From: Gammaproteobacteria bacterium
GTDB taxonomy: Bacteria; Pseudomonadota; Gammaproteobacteria; Arenicellales; Poriferihabitantaceae
DNA: 37,942 nt
Direction of reading: 5' to 3'
Assembly: GCA_030590945.1 (NCBI GenBank)
Contig: JAUVBY010000009.1
Span: 1-37,942 of the forward strand
The notes beneath the pieces were generated by a model. The model did no database searches. It saw nothing but the letters and a program-made list of their open reading frames with translations, and was not told the origin of the DNA. Both the position numbers and the translations under genes were made by a program. Position 1 is the first letter of the stretch, and each line of letters opens with the position of its first letter. Positions 36,775 to 37,942 of the stretch are shown here, piece after piece.

Positions 36775-37942
36775 ATGACTGAACAATCGAAAAATAAACA
36801 TACCATTGCGGTGCGAGGTACCTCGCAGAAATCGGTGCACGGTGAGCACACCGAGGCAATGTATTTCACTTCAGGTTATGTGTTTGATAGCGCAGCGCAG
36901 GCGGCGGCGCGTTTTGCAGGTGATGAGCCGGGTGCTATATACGGGCGCCTGACTAACCCCACCGTGCAATCTTTTGAGTCGCACCTGGCGATGCTGGAAG
37001 ATGCCGAATACTGCGTTGCGACAGCCACGGGGATGGCCGCAATCAATTGTGTCTTTACCGGCTTGCTCAATGCAGGTGATCACGTAGTAGCATCTTCCAG
37101 TCTGTTTGGTTCTACCATCATTCTGCTGGATAAAATTTTCAGCCGCTTCGGCGTCGAAACCACGTTTGTGCCGATTCATGATACATCAGCCTGGCAAGCT
37201 GCGGTCAAAGGCAACACTAAACTTTTATTTCTGGAAACACCTTCTAACCCGCTATGCGAACTCGGTGATGTGCAGGCCATTGCAAAGATCGCACGAGCCG
37301 CGAGTGCCACGTTTGTGGTGGACAATACCTACAATACGCCGGTGTTGCAGAACCCGCTGGAGCAGGGTGCAGACGTAGTGGTTCACTCTGCCACGAAATA
37401 TATAGACGGCCAGGGACGACTGCTTGCGGGAGCGGTGGTGACCAATGATGAAGATATTAATGAGGCAGTTTTCTCCGTATTGCGGACGGCCGGTGCCAGC
37501 CTTAGCCCGATGAACGCCTGGTCTATGAATCAGGCATTGCAAACCTTGCCGCTGCGTATGAATGCGCATTGCGAGAATGCGATGCGCGTTGCCCGCTGGT
37601 TGGAGGCCCATTCTGCGGTTGAACGCGTGTATTATCCGGGGCTTGAATCGCATCCACAGCATCAACTCGCAACGACGCAGCAGCGTGGTTACGGAGGAAT
37701 GCTGTCTTTTGAAATTAAAGGTGACAAAGCCGTTGCCTGGCGCATCATGGACAGCTGCGAGATGATTTCCCTGTCAGTTAATTTAGGTGATGCGCGTACC
37801 ATCATTACCCATCCGGCGACCACTTCGCATGGGCGTTTGACACCCGAAGAGCGGGCGCGCGCCGGAGTGGCGGACAATCTGATTCGCCTTTCCGTCGGGC
37901 TTGAGGCGGTAGAGGATATAGTCGCAGATTTAACGCTGGGAC
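36775..37942 (+). CDS. metZ: O-succinylhomoserine sulfhydrylase MetZ (3' end cut by window edge)
   Basis: MetZ makes homocysteine directly from O-succinylhomoserine and sulfide, using pyridoxal phosphate. The gene starts at the ATG at 36775, with GGAAA 5-9 bases upstream. It is open for 389 codons to the window edge, so only the last few residues are missing. Cys/Met-metabolism PLP-enzyme features are clear: IYGRLTNPTVQSFE, ATATGMAAI, LETPSNPL, VVDNTYNTPV, and the Schiff-base Lys208 in HSATKYIDGQGR. The DNTYNTP/HSATKYIDGQGR form is typical of the MetZ branch rather than MetB or MetC, though substrate choice (acetyl or succinyl) is not proven. It is likely controlled by the SAM-II riboswitch. 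Confidence 0.93.
   Translation, partial: MTEQSKNKHTIAVRGTSQKSVHGEHTEAMYFTSGYVFDSAAQAAARFAGDEPGAIYGRLTNPTVQSFESHLAMLEDAEYCVATATGMAAINCVFTGLLNAGDHVVASSSLFGSTIILLDKIFSRFGVETTFVPIHDTSAWQAAVKGNTKLLFLETPSNPLCELGDVQAIAKIARAASATFVVDNTYNTPVLQNPLEQGADVVVHSATKYIDGQGRLLAGAVVTNDEDINEAVFSVLRTAGASLSPMNAWSMNQALQTLPLRMNAHCENAMRVARWLEAHSAVERVYYPGLESHPQHQLATTQQRGYGGMLSFEIKGDKAVAWRIMDSCEMISLSVNLGDARTIITHPATTSHGRLTPEERARAGVADNLIRLSVGLEAVEDIVADLTLG

Overview
The window reads as a chromosomal segment of a gammaproteobacterium. The evidence is a set of gene orders typical of that class: miaB-phoH-ybeY-lnt, truA-trpF, hflK-hflC-DUF2065-purA, and a tkt-gap-pgk-pyk-fba sugar-phosphate cluster. Secreted multidomain proteins and several kinds of intergenic palindromic repeat suggest a free-living, probably aquatic species. 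I cannot name the genus. No rRNA, tRNA, CRISPR array, phage or transposase gene was seen.

Region 1 (1-15649) is accessory. It opens with the N-terminal 1285 residues of a large minus-strand synthase: two FMN enoyl-reductase/nitronate-monooxygenase-like barrels, then a ketosynthase and the start of an acyltransferase, resembling polyunsaturated-fatty-acid or secondary-lipid synthases. Upstream of it on the same strand is a 1328-residue secreted protein with PKD-like and DUF11-like domains. After a gene-poor stretch holding an approximately 200-bp imperfect palindrome comes a four-gene minus-strand module: ABC ATPase, FtsX/LolE-type permease, LolA-like periplasmic protein and outer-membrane beta-barrel. 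Together these could form a complete inner-to-outer-membrane lipid route. Divergent from the module is a GH3-family acyl-adenylating enzyme. Two small secreted proteins (14131-15649) share a C-terminal domain.

Region 2 (15887-20954) is core: miaB (tRNA methylthiolation), phoH/ybeZ and ybeY (RNA maturation), lnt (lipoprotein N-acylation), then bioY (biotin uptake) with its own promoter and terminator. The usual corC/ybeX between ybeY and lnt is absent.

Region 3 (20955-28740) is the tkt-gap-pgk-pyk-fba cluster, ending in a strong terminator. Its 5' leader is rich in possible RNA structure, and three palindromic repeats sit in or just after the cluster. The class II aldolase is of the Calvin-cycle-like subtype.

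Region 4 (28801-37942) holds truA, trpF, hflKC, a small DUF2065 protein, purA, a maeB-type malic enzyme and, at the right edge, metZ. Between maeB and metZ lies a compact control region: a sigma70 promoter, a SAM-II riboswitch that begins about at the expected transcription start, and an intrinsic terminator just before the metZ ribosome site. Together they suggest SAM-controlled transcription of methionine synthesis.
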